Shown: positions 50,522-63,843 of the stretch, one piece after another | Numbering within the stretch: the first letter of the stretch is position 1 | Layout of the letters: each line of letters begins with the position of its first letter | Origin: Eunapius fragilis | Lineage: Eukaryota > Porifera > Demospongiae > Spongillida > Spongillidae | Length of the DNA stretch: 64,000 bases | Direction of reading: 5' to 3' | Assembly: GCA_963681505.1 (NCBI GenBank) | Contig: OY811972.1 | Coordinates: 1 to 64,000, forward strand | Notes under the pieces: model-generated | What the model was told of the DNA's origin: nothing | The model's database searches: none | What the model saw: the letters and a program-made list of their open reading frames with translations, nothing else | Position numbers and translations under genes: made by a program

Positions 50522-51677
50522 ATGTATGGGTGGGAGCCTACTTTTGAATTGCTTGGTAAACCCATACCAAAGTAGGTATCCTCGGGGTGGCATTTAAAAC
50601 AGATAGACGAACGGTTACGGCTATCTTCCTAGTGTGCAGTGGTTTGCTCATATAGCATGCCTCATCAACACCTCGTTGCTAAGATAGTCTATATTTCCCA
50701 TAGAGATGTATGGGTGGTTTCCCATAGGAATGTATGGGTGGGAACCTACTTTTGAATCGCTTGGGTAACCCATACCGAAGCAGGTAAGCTCGGGGTGGCA
50801 TTTAAAACACATAGAGGAATGGTTACTGCTATCTTCCATGTGTGCAGTGGTTTGCTCATATTGCATGTCTCATCAACACCTCGATGCTAAGATAGTCAAA
50901 AATTTCCCATAGAAATGTATGGGTGGGAACCTACTTTTGAATCGCTTGGGTAATCCATACCGAAGCAGGTATGCTCGGGGTTGCATTTAAAACAGATAGA
51001 GGAATGGTTACTGCTATCTTCCATGTGTGCAGTGGTTTGCTCATATTGCATGTCTCATCAACACCTCGATGCTAAGATAGTAAAAAATTTCCCATAGAAA
51101 TGTATGGGTGGGAACCTACTTTTGAATCGCTTGGGTAACCCATACCGAAGCAGGTATGCTCGGGGTGGCATTTAAAACAGATAGAGGAATGGTTACTGCT
51201 ATCTTCCATGTGTGCAGTGGTTTGCTCATATTGCATGTCTCATCAACACCTCGATTCTAAGATAGTCAATATTTCCCATAGAGATGTATGGGTGGTTTCC
51301 CATAGGAATGTATGGGTGGGAACCTACTTTTGAATCGCTTGGGTAACCCATACCGAAGCAGGTAAGCTTGGGGTGGCATTTAAAACAGATAGAGGAATGG
51401 TTACTGCTATCTTCCAGGTGTGCAGTGGTTTGCTCATATTGCATGTCTCATCAACACCTCGATGCTAAGATAGTCAAAAATTTCCCATAGAAATGTATGG
51501 GTGGGAACCTACTTTTGAATAGCTTGATAAACCCATACCAAAGCTGGTATCCTCGGGGTGGCATTTAAAACAGATAAAGGAATGGTTACTGCCATCTTCC
51601 ATGTGTGCAGTTTTTTGCTGATATTGCATGTCTCATCAACACCTCGATGCTAAGATAGTCAAAAATTTCCCATAGAA
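50522..51677. repeat. Two 578-bp trimers near the domain 2/3 junction
   Basis: Unit starts are 50522, 50730, 50915 (first trimer) and 51100, 51308, 51493 (second). The two trimers share the length pattern 208, 185, 185 but differ in sequence: the first has GTAAGCTCGGGG and AATCCATACC, the second GTAAGCTTGGGG and GAATAGCTTGATAAACCC. They are therefore period-related but not recent copies. Confidence 0.75.
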
Positions 51678-52070
51678 ATGTATGGGTGGGAACCTACTTT
51701 TGAATCGCTTGGGTAACCCATACCGAAGCAGGTATGCTCGGGGTGGCATTTAAAACAGAAAGAGGAATGGTTACTGCTATCTTCCATGTGTGCAGTGGTT
51801 TGCTCATATTGCATGTCTCATCAACACCTCGATGCTAATATAGTCAAAAATTTCCCATAGAAATGTATGGGTGGGACCCTACTTTTGAATCGCTTAGTAA
51901 ACCCATACCAAAGCGCGTATGCTCGGGGTGGCATTTTAAACAGATAGAGGAGTGGTTACTGCTATCTTTCATGTGTGCAGTGGTTTGCTCATGTTGCATG
52001 TCTCATCAACACCTCGATGCTAAGATAGTCAATATTTCCCATAGAGATGTATGGGTGGTTTCCCATAGGA

Positions 52071-54982
52071 ATGTATCGGTGGGAACCTACTTTTGAATCG
52101 CTTGGTTAACACATACCGTAGCTGGAATGCTCGGGGTGGCATTTAAAACAGATAGAGGAGTGGTTACTGCTATCTTCCATGTGTGCAGTGGTTTGCTCAT
52201 ATTGCATGTCTCATCAACACCTCGATGCAAAGATAGTCAAAAATTTCCCATAGAAATGTATGGGTGGGAACCTACTTTTGAATCGCTTGGTAAACCCATA
52301 CCAAAGCAGAAATGCTCGGGGTGGCATTCAAAGGAGATAGAGGAGTGGTTGCTGCTATCTTCCATGTGTGCAGTGGTTTACTCATATTGCATGTCTCATC
52401 AACACCTCGATGCTAAGATAGTCAATATTTCCCTTAGAGATGTATGGGTGGTTTCCCATAGGAATGTATCGGTGGGAACCTACTTTTGAATCGCTTGGTT
52501 AACCCATACCGAACCAGGTATGCTCGAATGGCATTTAAAACAGATAGAGGAGTGGTTACTGCTATCTTCCATGTGTGCAGTGGTTTGCTCATATTGCATG
52601 TCTCATCAACACCTCGATGCTAAGATAGTCAAAAATTTCCCATAGAAATGTATGGGTGGGAACCTACTTTTGAATCGCTTGGTAAACCCATACCAAAGCA
52701 CGTATGCTCGGGGTGGCATTTAAAACAGATAGAGGAGTGGTTACTGCTATCTTTCATGTGTGCAGTGGTTTGCTCACATTGCATGTCTCATCAACACCTC
52801 GATGCTAAGATAGTCAATATTACCCATAGAGATGTATGGGTGGTTTCCCATAGGAATGTATCGGTGGGAACCTACTTTTGAATCGCTTGGTTAACCCATA
52901 CCGAAGCAGGTATGCTCGGGGTAGCATTTAAAACAGATAGAGGAGTGGTTACTGCTATCTTCCATGTGTGCAGTGGTTTGCTCATATTGCATGTCTCATC
53001 AACACCTCGATGCTAAGATAGTCAAAAATTTCCCATAGAAATGTATGGGTGGGAACCTACTTTTGAATAGCTTGATAAACCCATACCAAAGCTGGTATCC
53101 TCGGGGTGGCATTTAAAACAGATAAAGGAATGGTTACTGCCATCTTCCATGTGTGCAGTTGTTTGCTGATATTGCATGTCTCATCAACACCTCGATGCTA
53201 AGATAGTCAAAAATTTCCCATAGAAATGTATGGGTGGGAACCTACTTTTGAATCGCTTGGGTAACCCATACCGAAGCAGGTATGCTCGGGGTGGCATTTA
53301 AAACAGATAGAGGAATGGTTACTGCTATCTTCCATGTGTGCAGTGGTTTGCTCATATTGCATGTCTCATCAACACCTCGATGCTAATATAGTCAAAAATT
53401 TCCCATAGAAATGTATGGGTGGGAACCTACTTTTGAATCGCTTAGTAAACCCATACCAAAGCTCGTATGCTCGGGGTGGCATTTTAAACAGATAGAGGAG
53501 TGGTTACTGCTATCTTTCATGTGTGCAGTGGTTTGCTCACATTGCATGTCTCATCAACACCTCGATGCTAAGATAGTCAATATTTCCCATAGAGATGTAT
53601 GGGTGGTTTCCCATAGGAATGTATCGGTGGGAACCTACTTTTGAATCGCTTGGTTAACCCATACCGAAGCAGGTATGCTCGGGGTGGCATTTAAAACAGA
53701 TAGAGGAGTGGTTACTGCTATCTTCCATGTGTGCAGTGGTTTGCTCAAATTGCATGTCTCATCACCACCTCGATGCTAAGATAGTCAAAAATTTTCCCAT
53801 AGAAATGTATGGGTGGGAACCTACTTTTGAATCGCTTGGTAAACCCATACCAAAGCAGGTATGCTCGGGGTGGCATTAAAAGGAGATAGAGGAGTGGTTA
53901 CTGCTATCTTTCATGTGTGCAGTGGTTTGCTCATGTTGCATGTCTCATCAACACCTCGATGCTAAGATAGTCAATATTTCCCATAGAGATGTATGGGTGG
54001 TTTCCCATAGGAATGTATCGGTGGGAACCTACTTTTGAATCGCTTGGTTAACACATACCGTAGCTGGAATGCTCGGGGTGGCATTTAAAACAGATAGAGG
54101 AGTGGTTACTGCTATCTTCCATGTGTGCAGTGGTTTGCTCATATTGCATGTCTCATCAACACCTCGATGCAAAGATAGTCAAAAATTTCCCATAGAAATG
54201 TATGGGTGGGAACCTACTTTTGAATCGCTTGGTAAACCCATACCAAAGCAGAAATGCTCGGGGTGGCATTCAAAGGAGATAGAGGAGTGGTTGCTGCTAT
54301 CTTCCATGTGTGCAGTGGTTTACTCATATTGCATGTCTCATCAACACCTCGATGCTAAGATAGTCAATAATTCCCTTAGAGATGTATGGGTGGTTTCCCA
54401 TAGGAATGTATCGGTGGGAACCTACTTTTGAATCGCTTGGTTAACCCATACCGAACCAGGTATGCTCGAATGGCATTTAAAACAGATAGAGGAGTGGTTA
54501 CTGCTATCTCCCATGTGTGCAGTGGTTTGCTCATATTGCATGTCTCATCAACACCTCGATGCTAAGATAGTCAAAAATTTCGCATAGAAATGTATGGGTG
54601 GGAACCTACTTTTGAATCGCTTGGTAAACCCATACCAAAGCACGTATGCTCGGGGTGGCATTTAAAACAGATAGAGGAGTGGTTACTGCTATCTTTCATG
54701 TGTGCAGTGGTTTGCTCACATTGCATGTCTCATCAACACCTCGATGCTAAGATAGTCAATATTACCCATAGAGATGTATGGGTGGTTTCCCATAGGAATG
54801 TATCGGTGGGAACCTACTTTTGAATCGCTTGGTTAACCCATACCGAAGCAGGTATGCTCGGGGTAGCATTTAAAACAGATAGAGGAGTGGTTACTGCTAT
54901 CTTTCATGTGTGCAGTGGTTTGCTCATATTGCATGTCTCATCAACACCTCGATGCTAAGATAGTCAAAAATTTCCCATAGAA
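52071..54982. repeat. Domain 3 duplication at 1942-bp offset
   Basis: About 51955-52960 recurs at about 53897-54900. Shared rare features are TGCTCATGTTGC, ACACATACCGTAGCTGGAATGC, GATGCAAAGATAG, GCAGAAATGC, TCCCTTAGAG, a one-base-short unit with GCTCGAATGGC and AAAGCACGTATGC. The GATGCAAAGATAG change removes a stop in one frame and creates a 120-codon open frame, which is incidental. Confidence 0.83.
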
Positions 54983-57300
54983 ATGTAAGGGTGGGAACCT
55001 ACTTTTGAATCGCTTGGTAAACCCATACCAAAGCAGAAATGCTCGGGGTGGCATTAAAAGGAGATAGAGGAGTGGTTACTGCTATCTTCCATGTGTGCAG
55101 TGGTTTGCTCATATTGCATGTCTCATCAACACCTCGATGCTAAGATAGTCAATATTTCCCATAGAGATGTATGGGTGGTTTCCCATAGGAATGAATCGGT
55201 GGGAACCTACTTTTGAATCGCTTGGTTAACCCATACCGAACCAGGTATGCTCGGGGTGGCATTTAAAACAGATAGAGGAGTGGTTACTGCTATCTTCCAT
55301 GTGTGCAGTGGTTTGCTCATATTGCATGTCTCATCAACACCTCGATGCTAAGATAGTCAATATTTCCCATTGAGATGTATGGGTGGTTTCCCATAGGAAT
55401 GTATGGGTGGGAACCTACTTTTGAATCGCTTGGTTAACCCATACCGAAGCAGGTATGCTCGGGGTGGCATTTAAAATAGATAGAGGAGTGGTTACTGCTA
55501 TCTTCCATGTGTGCAGTGGTTTGCTCATATTGCATGTCTCATCAACACCTCGATGCTAAGATAGTCAAAAATTTTCCCATAGAAATGTATGGGTGGAAGA
55601 TAGTCAATATTTCCCATAGAGATGTATGGGTGGTTTCCCATAGGAATGTATGGGTGGGAACCTACTTTTGAATCGCTTGGTTAACCCATACCGTAGCTGG
55701 TATGCTCGGGGTGGCATTTAAAACAGATAGAGGAGTGGTTACTGCTATCTTCCATGTGTGCAGTGGTTTGCTCATATTGCATGTCTCATCAACACCTCGA
55801 TGCTAAGATAGTCAAAAATTTCCCATTATAAAATGTATGGGTGGGAACCTACTTTTGAATCGCATGGTAAACCCATACCAAAGCAGGTATGCTCGGGGTG
55901 GCATTAAAACGAGATAGAGGAGTGGTTACTGCTATCTTCCATGTGTGCAGTGGTTTGCTCATATTGCATGTCTCATCAACACCTCGATGCTAAGATAGTC
56001 AATATTTCCCTTAGAGATGTATGGGTGGTTTCCCATAGGAATGTATCGGTGGGAACCTACTTTTGAATCGCTTGGTTAACCCATACCGCAGCAGGTATGC
56101 TCGGTGTGGCATTTAAAACAGATAGAGGAGCGGTTACTGCTATCTTCCATGTGTGCAGTGGTTTGCTCAAATTGCATGTCTCATCACCACCTCGATGCTA
56201 AGATAGTCAAAAATTTTCCCATAGAAATGTATGGGTGGGAACCTACTTTTGAATCGCTTGGTAAACCCATACCAAAGCAGGTATGCTCGGGGTGGCATTA
56301 AAAGGAGATAGAGGAGTGGTTACTGCTATCTTTCATGTGTGCAGTGGTTTGCTCATGTTGCATGTCTCATCAACACCTCGATGCTAAGATAGTCAATATT
56401 TCCCATAGAGATGTATGGGTGGTTTCCCATAGGAATGTATCGGTGGGAACCTACTTTTGAATCGCTTGGTTAACCCATACCGTAGCTGGAATGCTCGGGG
56501 TGGCATTTAAAACAGATAGAGGAGTGGTTACTGCTATCTTCCATGTGTGCAGTGGTTTGCTCATATTGCATGTCTCATCAACACCTCGATGCAAAGATAG
56601 TCAAAAATTTCCCATAGAAATGTATGGGTGGGAACCTACTTTTGAATCGCTTGGTAAACCCATACCAAAGCAGAAATACTCGGGGTGGCATTCAAAGGAG
56701 ATAGAGGAGTGGTTGCTGCTATCTTCCATGTGTGCAGTGGTTTACTCATATTGCATGTCTCATCAACACCTCGATGCTAAGATAGTCAATATTTCCCTTA
56801 GAGATGTATGGGTGGTTTCCCATAGGAATGTATCGGTGGGAACCTACTTTTGAATCGCTTGGTTAACCCATACCGAACCAGGTATGCTCGAATGGCATTT
56901 AAAACAGATAGAGGAGTGGTTACTGCTATCTTCCATGTGTGCAGTGGTTTGCTCATATTGCATGTCTCATCAACACCTCGATGCTAAGATAGTCAAAAAT
57001 TTCCCATAGAAATGTATGGGTGGGAACCTACTTTTGAATCGCTTGGTAAACCCATACCAAAGCACGTATGCTCGGGGTGGCATTTAAAACAGATAGAGGA
57101 GTGGTTACTGCTATCTTTCATGTGTGCAGTGGTTTGCTCACATTGCATGTCTCATCAACACCTCGATGCTAAGATAGTCAATATTACCCATAGAGATGTA
57201 TGGGTGGTTTCCCAAAGGAATGTATCGGTGGGAACCTACTTTTGAATCGCTTGGTTAACCCATACCGAAGCAGGTATGCTCGGGGTAGCATTTTAAACAG
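53619..57300. repeat. Domain 3 duplication at 2422-bp offset
   Basis: About 53620-54880 recurs at about 56041-57300. The run holds a 186-bp unit with ATTTTCCC, the GCTCAAATTGCATG and CATCACCACCTCG variants, and the GCAAAGATAG and GCTCGAATGGC units also seen at 52.1 kb. With the 1942-bp and 1656-bp copies it makes four copies of this subregion. Confidence 0.82.
55585..55645 (+). repeat. 61-bp remnant unit (copy 1)
   Basis: The unit begins ATGTATGGGTGG and then continues at AAGATAGTCAATATTTCC, the end of a 208-bp unit (junction at 55596/55597). It lacks 147 bp relative to a 208-bp unit. The unit before it is 186 bp and has an extra T before CCC. I see no clear microhomology at the breakpoint. 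Confidence 0.9.
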
Positions 57301-58090
57301 ATAGAGGAGTGGTTACTGCTATCTTCCATGTGTGCAGTGGTTTGCTCATATTGCATGTCTCATCAACACCTCGATGCTAAGATAGTCAATATTTCCCATA
57401 GAGATGTATGGGTGGTTTCCCATAGGAATGAATCGGTGGGAACCTCCTTTTGAATCGCTTGGTTAACCCATACCGAACCAGGTATGCTCGGGGTGGCATT
57501 TAAAACAGATAGAGGAGTGGTTACTGCTATCTTCCATGTGTGCAGTGGTTTGCTCATATTGCATGTCTCATCAACACCTCGATGCTAAGATAGTTAATAT
57601 TTCCCTTAGAGATGTATGGGTGGTTTCCCATAGGAATGTATGGGTGGGAACCTACTTTTGAATCGCTTGGTTAACCCATACCGAAGCAGGTATGCTCGGG
57701 GTGGCATTTAAAATAGATAGAGGAGTGGTTACTGCTATCTTCCATGTGTGCAGTGGTTTGCTCATATTGCATGTCTCATCAACACCTCGATGCTAAGATA
57801 GTCAATATTTCCCATTGAGATGTATGGGTGGTTTCCCATAGGAATGTATGGGTGGGAACCTACTTTTGAATCGCTTGGTTAACCCATACCGAAGCAGGTA
57901 TGCTCGGGGTGGCATTTAAAATAGATAGAGGAGTGGTTACTGCTATCTTCCATGTGTGCAGTGGTTTGCTCATATTGCATGTCTCATCAACACCTCGATG
58001 CTAAGATAGTCAAAAATTATCCCATAGAAATGTATGGGTGGAAGATAGTCAATATTTCCCATAGAGATGTATGGGTGGTTTCCCATAGGA
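56435..58090. repeat. 1656-bp nine-unit HOR, copy 1
   Basis: The units are 185, 208, 184, 208, 208, 208, 208, 186 and 61. Private markers are GCAGAAATACTCGG, TCCCAAAGGAATG, GGTAGCATTTTAAAC, GAATGAATCGG, GAACCTCCTTTTG, GATAGTTAATATTTCCC and the 61-bp remnant. Confidence 0.86.
58030..58090 (+). repeat. 61-bp remnant unit (copy 2)
   Basis: The breakpoint is the same as in the unit at 55585 (GGGTGG joined to AAGATAG). The preceding junction reads AAAAATTATCCC, a variant shared only with the third copy. It belongs to the 1656-bp duplication. Confidence 0.9.
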
Positions 58091-59746
58091 ATGTATGGGT
58101 GGGAACCTACTTTTGAATCGCTTGGTTAACCCATACCGTAGCTGGTATGCTCGGGGTGGCATTTAAAACAGATAGAGGAGTGGTTACTTCTATCTTCCAT
58201 GTGTGCAGTGGTTTGCTCATATTGCATGTCTCATCAACACCTCGATGCAAAGATAGTCAAAAATTTCCCATAGAAATGTATGGGTGGGAACCTACTTTTG
58301 AATCGCTTGGTAAACCCATACCAAAGCAGAAATACTCGGGGTGGCATTCAAAGGAGATAGAGGAGTGGTTGCTGCTATCTTCCATGTGTGCAGTGGTTTA
58401 CTCATATTGCATGTCTCATCAACACCTCGATGCTAAGATAGTCAATATTTCCCTTAGAGATGTATGGGTGGTTTCCCATAGGAATGTATCGGTGGGAACC
58501 TACTTTTGAATCGCTTGGTTAACCCATACCGAACCAGGTATGCTCGAATGGCATTTAAAACAGATAGAGGAGTGGTTACTGCTATCTTCCATGTGTGCAG
58601 TGGTTTGCTCATATTGCATGTCTCATCAACACCTCGATGCTAAGATAGTCAAAAATTTCCCATAGAAATGTATCGGTGGGAACCTACTTTTGAATCGCTT
58701 GGTAAACCCATACCAAAGCACGTATGCTCGGGGTGGCATTTAAAACAGATAGAGGAGTGGTTACTGCTATCTTTCATGTGTGCAGTGGTTTGCTCACATT
58801 GCATGTCTCATCAACACCTCGATGCTAAGATAGTCAATATTACCCATAGAGATGTATGGGTGGTTTCCCAAAGGAATGTATCGGTGGGAACCTACTTTTG
58901 AATCGCTTGGTTAACCCATACCGAAGCAGGTATGCTCGGGGTAGCATTTTAAACAGATAGAGGAGTGGTTACTGCTATCTTCCATGTGTGCAGTGGTTTG
59001 CTCATATTGCATGTCTCATCAACACCTCGATGCTAAGATAGTCAATATTTCCCATAGAGATGTATGGGTGGTTTCCCATAGGAATGAATCGGTGGGAACC
59101 TCCTTTTGAATCGCTTGGTTAACCCATACCGAACCAGGTATGCTCGGGGTGGCATTTAAAACAGATAGAGGAGTGGTTACTGCTATCTTCCATGTGTGCA
59201 GTGGTTTGCTCATATTGCATGTCTCATCAACACCTCGATGCTAAGATAGTTAATATTTCCCTTAGAGATGTATGGGTGGTTTCCCATAGGAATGTATGGG
59301 TGGGAACCTACTTTTGAATCGCTTGGTTAACCCATACCGAAGCAGGTATGCTCGGGGTGGCATTTAAAATAGATAGAGGAGTGGTTACTGCTATCTTCCA
59401 TGTGTGCAGTGGTTTGCTCATATTGCATGTCTCATCAACACCTCGATGCTAAGATAGTCAATATTTCCCATTGAGATGTATGGGTGGTTTCCCATAGGAA
59501 TGTATGGGTGGGAACCTACTTTTGAATCGCTTGGTTAACCCATACCGAAGCAGGTATGCTCGGGGTGGCATTTAAAATAGATAGAGGAGTGGTTACTGCT
59601 ATCTTCCATGTGTGCAGTGGTTTGCTCATATTGCATGTCTCATCAACACCTCGATGCTAAGATAGTCAAAAATTATCCCATAGAAATGTATGGGTGGAAG
59701 ATAGTCAATATTTCCCATAGAGATGTATGGGTGGTTTCCCATAGGA
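58091..59746. repeat. 1656-bp nine-unit HOR, copy 2
   Basis: This copy has the same nine lengths and markers as 56435-58090. The first unit differs (GTATGGGTGGG with TTACTTCTATC) and resembles the unit at 59747 that follows, so the true exchange point lies inside that unit and not at its start. Confidence 0.86.
59686..59746 (+). repeat. 61-bp remnant unit (copy 3)
   Basis: The breakpoint and the preceding TTATCCC variant match the copy at 58030, exactly 1656 bp upstream. It was therefore copied as part of the larger block and did not arise independently. Confidence 0.9.
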
Positions 59747-62665
59747 ATGTATGGGTGGGAACCTACTTTTGAATCGCTTGGTTAACCCATACCGTAGCTG
59801 GTATGCTCGGGGTGGCATTTAAAACAGATAGAGGAGTGGTTACTTCTATCTTCCATGTGTGCAGTGGTTTGCTCATATTGCATGTCTCATCAACACCTCG
59901 ATGCTAAGATAGTCAAAAATTTCCCATTATAAAATGTATGGGTGGGTACCTACTTTTGAATCGCATGGTAAACCCATACCAAAGCAGGTATGCTCGGGGT
60001 GGCATTAAAACGAGATAGAGGAGTGGTTACTGCTATCTTCCATGTGTGCAGTGGTTTGCTCATATTGCATGTCTCATCAACACCTCGATGCTAAGATAGT
60101 CAATATTTCCCTTAGAGATGTATGGGTGGTTTCCCATAGGAATGTATCGGTGGGAACCTACTTTTGAATCGCTTGGTTAACCCATACCGCAGCAGGTATG
60201 CTCGGTGTGGCATTTAAAACAGATAGAGGAGTGGTTACTGCTATCTTCCATGTGTGCAGTGGTTTGCTCATATTGCATGTCTCATCAACACCTCGATGCT
60301 AAGATAGTCAAAAATTTCCCATAGAAATGTAAGGGTGGGAACCTACTTTTGAATCGCTTGGTAAACCCATACCAAAGCTGGTATGCTAGGGGTGGCATTT
60401 AAAACAGATAGAGGAGTGGTTACTGCTATCTTCCATGTGTGCAGTGGTTTACTCATATTGCATGTCTCATCAACACCTCGATGCTAAGATAGTCAAAAAT
60501 TTCCCATAGAAATGTATGGGTGGGAACCTACTTTTGAATCGCTTAGTAAACCCATACCAAAGCACGTATGCTCGGGGTGGCATTTAAAACAGATAGAGGA
60601 GTGGTTACTGCTATCTTTCATGTGTGCAGTGGTTTGCTCACATTGCATGTCTCATCAACACCTCGATGCTAAGATAGTCAATATTGCCCATAGAGATGTA
60701 TGGGTGGTTTCCCATAGGAATGTATCGGTGGGAACCTACTTTTGAATCGCTTGGTTAACCCATACCGAAGCAGGTATGCTCGGGGTGGCATTTAAAACAG
60801 ATAGAGGATTGGTCACTGCTATCTTCCATGTGTGCAGTGGTTTGCTCATATTGCATGTCTCATCAACACCTCGATGCTAAGATAGTCAAAAATTTTCCCA
60901 TAGAAATCTATGGGTGGGAACCTACTTTTGAATCGCTTGGTAAACCCATACCAAAGCAGGTATGCTCGGGGTGGCATTAAAAGGAGATAGAGGAGTGGTT
61001 ACTGCTATCTTCCATGTGTGCAGTGGTTTGCTCATGTTGCATGTCTCATCAACACCTCGATGCTAAGATAGTCAATATTTCCCATAGAGATGTATGGATG
61101 GTTTCCCATAGGAATGTATCGGTGGGAACCTACTTTTGAATCGCTTGGTTAACCCATACCGTAGCTGGAATGCTCGGGGTGGCATTTAAAACAGATAGAG
61201 GAGTGGTTACTGCTATCTTCCATGTGTGCAGTGGTTTGCTCATATTGCATGTCTCATCAACACCTCGATGCTAAGATAGTCAAAAATTTTCCATTATAAA
61301 ATGTATTGGTGGGAACCTACTTTTGAATCGCTTGGTAAAACCATACCAAAGCACGTATGCTCGGGGTGGCATTTAAAACAGATAGAGGAGTGGTTCCTGC
61401 TATCTTTCATGTGTGCAGTGGTTTGCTCACATTGCATGTCTCATCAACACCTCGATGCTAAGATAGTCAATATTTCCCATAGAGATGTATGGGTGGTTTC
61501 CCATAGGAATGTATCGGTGGGAACCTACTTTTGAATCGCTTGGTTAACCCATACCGAAGCAGGTATGCTCGGGGTGGCATTTAAAACAGATACAGGAGTG
61601 GTTACTGCTATCTTCCAAGAGTGCAGTGGTTTGCTCATTTTGCATGTCTAATCAACACCTCGATGCTAAGGTAGTCAATACTACCCATAGAGATGTATGG
61701 GTGGTTTCTTATAGGAATGTATGGGTGGGAACCTACTTTTGAATCGCTTGGTTAACCCATACCGAAGCAGGTATGCTCGGGGTGGCAATTATAACAGTTG
61801 GAGGAGTGGTTTCTGCTATCTTCCAAGAGTTCAGTGGTTTGCTCATATTGCAAGTCTCATCAACACCTCGTTGCTAAGATAGTCAAAAATTTCCCATAGA
61901 AATGTATGGGTGGGAACCTACTTTTGAATCGCTTGGTAAACCCATACCAAAGCAGCAATGCTCGGGGTGGCATTTAAAGGAGATAGAGGAGTGGTTACTG
62001 CTATCTTCCATGTGTGCAGTGGTTTACTCATATTGCATGTCTCATCAACACCTCGATGCTAAGATAGTCAATATTTCCCTTAGAGATGTATGGGTGGTTT
62101 CACACAGGAATGTATGGGTGGGAACCTACTTTTGAATCGCTTGGTTAACCCATACCGAAGCAGGTATGCTCGGGGTGGCATTTAAAACAGATAGAGGAAT
62201 GGTTACTGCTATCTTCCAAATGTGCAGTGGTTTGCTCATATTGCATGTCTCATCAACACCTCGATGCTAAGATAGACAAAAATTTTCCCATAGAAATGTA
62301 TGGGTGGGAACCTACTTTTGAATCGCTTGGTAAACCCATACCAAAGCTTGTATGCTCGGGGTGGTATTAAAAACAGATAGAGGAGTGGTTACTGCTATCT
62401 TCCAAGTGTGCAGTTGTTTGCTCATATTGCATGTCTCATCAACACCTCGATGCTAAGATAGTCAAAAATTTCCCATAGAAATGTATGCGTGGGAACCTAC
62501 TTTTGAATCGCTTGGTAAACCCATACCAAAGCTGGTATGCTAGGGGTGGCATTTAAAACAGATAGAGGAGTGGTTACTGCTATCTTTTATGTGTGCAGTG
62601 GTTTACAAATATTGCATGTCTCATCAACACCTCGATGCTAAGATAGTCAAAAATTTCCCATAGAA

Positions 62666-63843
62666 ATGTATGGGTGGGAACCTACTTTTGAATCGCTTGG
62701 TAAACCCATACCAAAGCAGGTATGCTCGGGGTGGCATTATAAGGAGATAGAGGAGTGGTTACCGCTATCTTCCATGTGTGCAGTGGTTTGCTCATATTGC
62801 ATGTCTCATCAACACCTCGATGCTAAGATAGTCAATATTTCCCTTAGAGATGTATGGGTGGTTTCCCATAGGAATGTATGGGTGGGAACCTACTTTTGAA
62901 TCGCTTGATTAACCCGTACCGAAGCAGGTATGCTCGGGGTGGCATTTAAAACAGATAGAGGAGTGGTTACTGCTATCTTCCATGTGTGCAGTGGTTTGCT
63001 CATATTGCATGTCTCATCAACACCTCGATGCTAAGATAGTCAAAAATTTCCCATAGAAATGTATGGGTGGGAACCTACTTTTGAATCACTTGGTAAACCC
63101 ATACCAAAGCAGGTATGCTCGGGGTGGCATTAAAAGGAGATAGAGGAGTGGTTACTGCTATCTTTTATGTGTGCAGTGGTTTACTCATATTGCATGTCTG
63201 ATCAACACCTAGATGCTAAGATAGTCAAAAATTTCCCATAGAAATGTATGGGTGGGAACCTACTTTTGAATCGCTTGGTAAACCCATACCAAAGCAGGTA
63301 TGCTCGGGGTGGCATTAAAAGGAGATAGAGGAGTGGTTACCGCTATCTTCCATGTGTGCAGTGGTTTGCTCATATTGCATGTCTCATCAACACCTCGATG
63401 CTAAGATAGTCAATATTTCCCTTAGAGATGTATGGGTGGTTTCCCATAGGAATGTATGGGTGGGAACCTACTTTTGAATCGCTTGTTAACCCATACCGAA
63501 GCAGGTATGCTCGGGGTGGCATTTAAAACAGATAGAGGAGTGGTTACTGCTATCTTCCATGTGTGCAGTGGTTTGCTCATATTGCATGTCTCATCAACAC
63601 CTCGATGCTAAGATAGTCAAAAATTTCCCATAGAAATGTATGGGTGGGAACCTACTTTTGAATCGCTTGGTAAACCCATACCAAAGCAGGTATGCTCGGG
63701 GTGGCATTAAAAGGAGATAGAGGAGTGGTTACTGCTATCTTCCATGTGTGCAGTGGTTTGCTCATATTGCATGTCTCATCAACACCTCGATGCTAAGAGA
63801 GTCAATATTTCCCTTAGAGATGTTGGGTGGTTTCCCATAGGAA
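62666..63843. repeat. Weak trimer periodicity at the right end
   Basis: Units of 208, 185 and 185 from 62666 are followed by 208, 184 and 207 from 63244. Starts at 62666, 63244 and about 63822 are 578 bp apart. CATTATAAGGAG or CATTAAAAGGAG and TCCCTTAGAG recur in step. The similarity is modest, with unit-specific changes such as CTTGTTAACCC and GATGTTGGGTGG. Confidence 0.65.

Larger units (their letters stand above)
16217..51862. repeat. Domain 2: array rich in 185-bp units with mosaic and heptameric HORs
   Basis: I count 186 units, 132 of the 185-bp class and 54 of the 208-bp class. The sum of these lengths, with eight one-base-short units and one two-base-long unit, matches the span exactly. 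Typical variants are CATTAAAAAGAGATAGAGG, GAATCGATTGG, GAATTGCTTGG, GGTTACGGCTATC and CATGTCTTATCAAC. The left part (about 16.2-27.1 kb) is a mosaic of duplicated 1-1.4 kb pieces. The rest is organised in 1341-bp heptamers, 2289-bp 12-mers, 393-bp dimers and 578-bp trimers. Confidence 0.93.

Noticed and set aside
52127-54431. 120-codon frames repeated at 52127, 54069, 56491 and 58147 as a possible duplicated small gene
   Set aside because: The extra length comes from a single GATGCTAAG to GATGCAAAG change copied with the HOR. The sequence is otherwise ordinary satellite.
55585-55645. 61-bp unit as an insertion of foreign DNA
   Set aside because: Every base of it comes from the two ends of ordinary units, so it is an internal deletion.
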